Assembly: GCA_964541075.1 (NCBI GenBank)
Contig: CAZIPZ010000040.1
Span: 1 to 23,275, forward strand
Direction of reading: 5' to 3'
From: CAZIPZ01 sp964541075
GTDB lineage: Bacteria; Acidobacteriota; Terriglobia; 20CM-2-55-15
Length of the DNA stretch: 23,275 nucleotides
Under the pieces are notes generated by a model. That model had not been told where the DNA came from, searched no databases, and saw only the letters and a list, made by a program, of their open reading frames with translations. The position numbers and the translations under genes were made by a program. Each line of letters opens with the position of its first letter. Positions within the stretch are counted from its first letter, which is position 1. This document shows, in pieces, positions 21,899 through 23,275 of this stretch.

Positions 21899-23275
21899 TT
21901 AATTTCCCGCCCGCCTGAACAAATGAACTGTGTTGCTTGAAGGCGACTTCGCCCGGGCGACTTCAATGAAATTGCCTTGAAGAAATCGTCCCTGGGCATG
22001 CCAAAGCTGTTCGCCTTCCTCGACCATGACCCATCGAATTTCCGGATCGATTTGGGAGATGTTTTCATTCCAACGAGTCTTATTCATTTCATGGATGAAG
22101 CGTCTCATTGGAATTCCGGTAGCCCAAACAACCGGATGAATGATGCGCGTATTCGCCAGCACCAGATCCTGAGGTCCCGTCGAACCCTGCAATTCTTCTT
22201 TCAGCTTTTGTCCGACTTCAACGAACGCCGGCATCCAGAAGCTTTGATTACGGATACCTTCCGTATAGAACAGATTGTGAGTGAACTGCTCGTCAATACG
22301 CTCGAGACTCGCGACAGGTATCGGATCGGGAATAAACAATGGAGCAAGAATCAAAAGTGAGAACGCGCGCTGACGTTCTGCGCGTTGGATAACCAAGTAC
22401 AGGAACAACGCTGCGAACAGCGGGATTGTAGCGGCCATTACGGTTCCGTACCGGACGTTGTAAATGGATTCTGAGTCGTCTTGTAACAGGCCGGGCATCA
22501 ACAACGGAACGTTGTTCGAATAAAGGTTGTAGACATAGAAGGCGAAGGGTGTGATTGCTCCCGCAGCGATGAGCAGCGTTGAACGCAAATGACGCCGCTC
22601 AAGGAGAATGAGGCTCAACGCCATACCTCCGATCCCGAGCCAAAGGATGCCCGGATTCAGACAATACGCGACGTCGACCGTGTAGGTCCCCAGTGACGCC
22701 CAGAAGTTGCCGGCGGTGTCGAACGTCTTGCCGGTTCGATAAAAGTACTCTCGTGCGTAGTCCTTCGCAGAGCCCCGGCCGTAGGCGAATATCAAAGAGT
22801 CTTCAAAATAAACCCAATTGAAAATCATCCACAAGGCTGGTCCTAGCGCAGAAGCGCCTGCAAAGAGAACAGCGGCCGTCCATCGTTTGACTGGAGCCAT
22901 GACCGGAACCAGAGTCACCGCAGCTGCTGCCAGCGCCCAACCTTCATAACGTGTGAGCGTACCTGCAAAAGCCATTCCTGCGGCGAGTGCGAAAGCCTTC
23001 CATTCCTGTGTCTGGGTCCACCTCAGAAGATAGTAGGTCAGACCGGTGGCGCAGAGGATCATTAGAGGTTCGGTCATGGGCGTCGTGAAGAGATAGATGA
23101 GTCGGGGATTCAGGCCGAAAAAAAGAAAGGCCATCCATCCCGAAAGACGCGAACCGGTCCACGCATAAGCTGTATCAAACAGAAAAATGCTGACGCCCAC
23201 GTAACAGGCAATGCTCAAGAGGCTGCCTGCCAGGCCAGTTGTCCATAGGAAATCGAACCAGGTCAGTGGCGAAAT
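21899..23275 (-). CDS. GT39/ArnT-like membrane glycosyltransferase, N-terminus outside the window
   Basis: The frame is open from the stop at 21899 to the right edge, giving 458 visible residues. The 5' end is missing; a TTG at 23218 is internal to the open frame and probably not the start. The visible part has about eight hydrophobic segments. The motif TTPMTEPLM, between a GLNPRLIYLF segment and a TLTRYEGW segment, is common in GT39/PMT and ArnT-like polyisoprenyl-phosphate-sugar-dependent transferases. A soluble C-terminal region of about 150 residues follows (ANTRIIHPVVWATGIP, VEEGEQLW), likely periplasmic. The catalytic first loop with its acidic residue lies beyond the edge and cannot be checked. 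Substrate unknown. It converges on the S9 peptidase with a 16-bp gap. Confidence 0.72.
   Translation of the reverse strand: MSPLTWFDFLWTTGLAGSLLSIACYVGVSIFLFDTAYAWTGSRLSGWMAFLFFGLNPRLIYLFTTPMTEPLMILCATGLTYYLLRWTQTQEWKAFALAAGMAFAGTLTRYEGWALAAAAVTLVPVMAPVKRWTAAVLFAGASALGPALWMIFNWVYFEDSLIFAYGRGSAKDYAREYFYRTGKTFDTAGNFWASLGTYTVDVAYCLNPGILWLGIGGMALSLILLERRHLRSTLLIAAGAITPFAFYVYNLYSNNVPLLMPGLLQDDSESIYNVRYGTVMAATIPLFAALFLYLVIQRAERQRAFSLLILAPLFIPDPIPVASLERIDEQFTHNLFYTEGIRNQSFWMPAFVEVGQKLKEELQGSTGPQDLVLANTRIIHPVVWATGIPMRRFIHEMNKTRWNENISQIDPEIRWVMVEEGEQLWHAQGRFLQGNFIEVARAKSPSSNTVHLFRRAGN

Noticed and set aside
1..23275. tRNA genes (including tRNA-Sec near selB), CRISPR arrays, phage or IS transposase genes
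   Set aside because: I looked for cloverleaf-type arms, regularly spaced repeats and transposase or integrase motifs and saw none; apart from the REP-like palindrome there is no mobile-element signature.

Overview
This window reads as a contiguous piece of chromosome from a Gram-negative bacterium, most likely a member of the Acidobacteriota. That assignment is an inference from the gene mix, not from a marker gene: LptD (outer membrane), a PEP-CTERM protein, a minor type IV pilin cluster with a PilX-type member, a PhoX/DUF839 protein, an NFACT protein and an S9 peptidase. GC content looks to be in the mid-50s by eye. Coding density is high and no gap between genes exceeds 300 bases. I see no tRNA, rRNA, CRISPR array, prophage or complete insertion sequence.

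Layout. (1) 1-183 (+) is the tail of a probable thiamine-pyrophosphate enzyme. It converges on a Tat-exported PhoX-like protein (180-1532, -), and the two share a CTAG stop. (2) Divergent from phoX are an aldehyde dehydrogenase (1585-2976), then an FRG-domain protein, Maf and SelB (3008-6242, +); the last three overlap end to start. (3) A small tatA/E gene (6247-6408, -) converges on selB. (4) A PEP-CTERM protein (6558-7364, -) follows, then a four-gene minor pilin cluster (7641-11152, -; transcription order GspH/FimT, PilV-like, PilW-like, PilX-like). (5) A minus-strand group transcribed in the order RDD protein, NFACT protein, glucose-6-phosphate isomerase, small membrane protein occupies 15480-11282, with a long REP-like hairpin between RDD and NFACT. 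(6) Divergent from it is a plus-strand run lptD, hemB, hemL, S9 peptidase (15527-21882). (7) A GT39/ArnT-like membrane protein (21899 to the right edge, -) is cut by the window end.

How the genes work together. HemL and HemB are consecutive-branch enzymes of C5-pathway tetrapyrrole synthesis. TatA and the twin-arginine PhoX-like protein belong to one export route. The minor pilins would prime or cap a type IV pilus or pseudopilus. SelB implies that the host decodes UGA as selenocysteine, although no other sel gene is visible here.

Most noteworthy observations. (a) Four transcription units (phoX, ALDH, FRG, NFACT) carry a TANNNT box exactly 6 nt before the ATG, the arrangement expected for leaderless mRNAs, while other genes have strong Shine-Dalgarno sites. 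(b) A roughly 30-bp-arm hairpin resembling RAYT-type REP elements sits on the RDD stop codon. (c) The PhoX-like and NFACT proteins both appear to lack residues that I recall as functionally critical in their families. (d) An FRG protein is translationally coupled to Maf and SelB. I did not find one clearly new multi-gene system; (a)-(d) are the leads I would follow.
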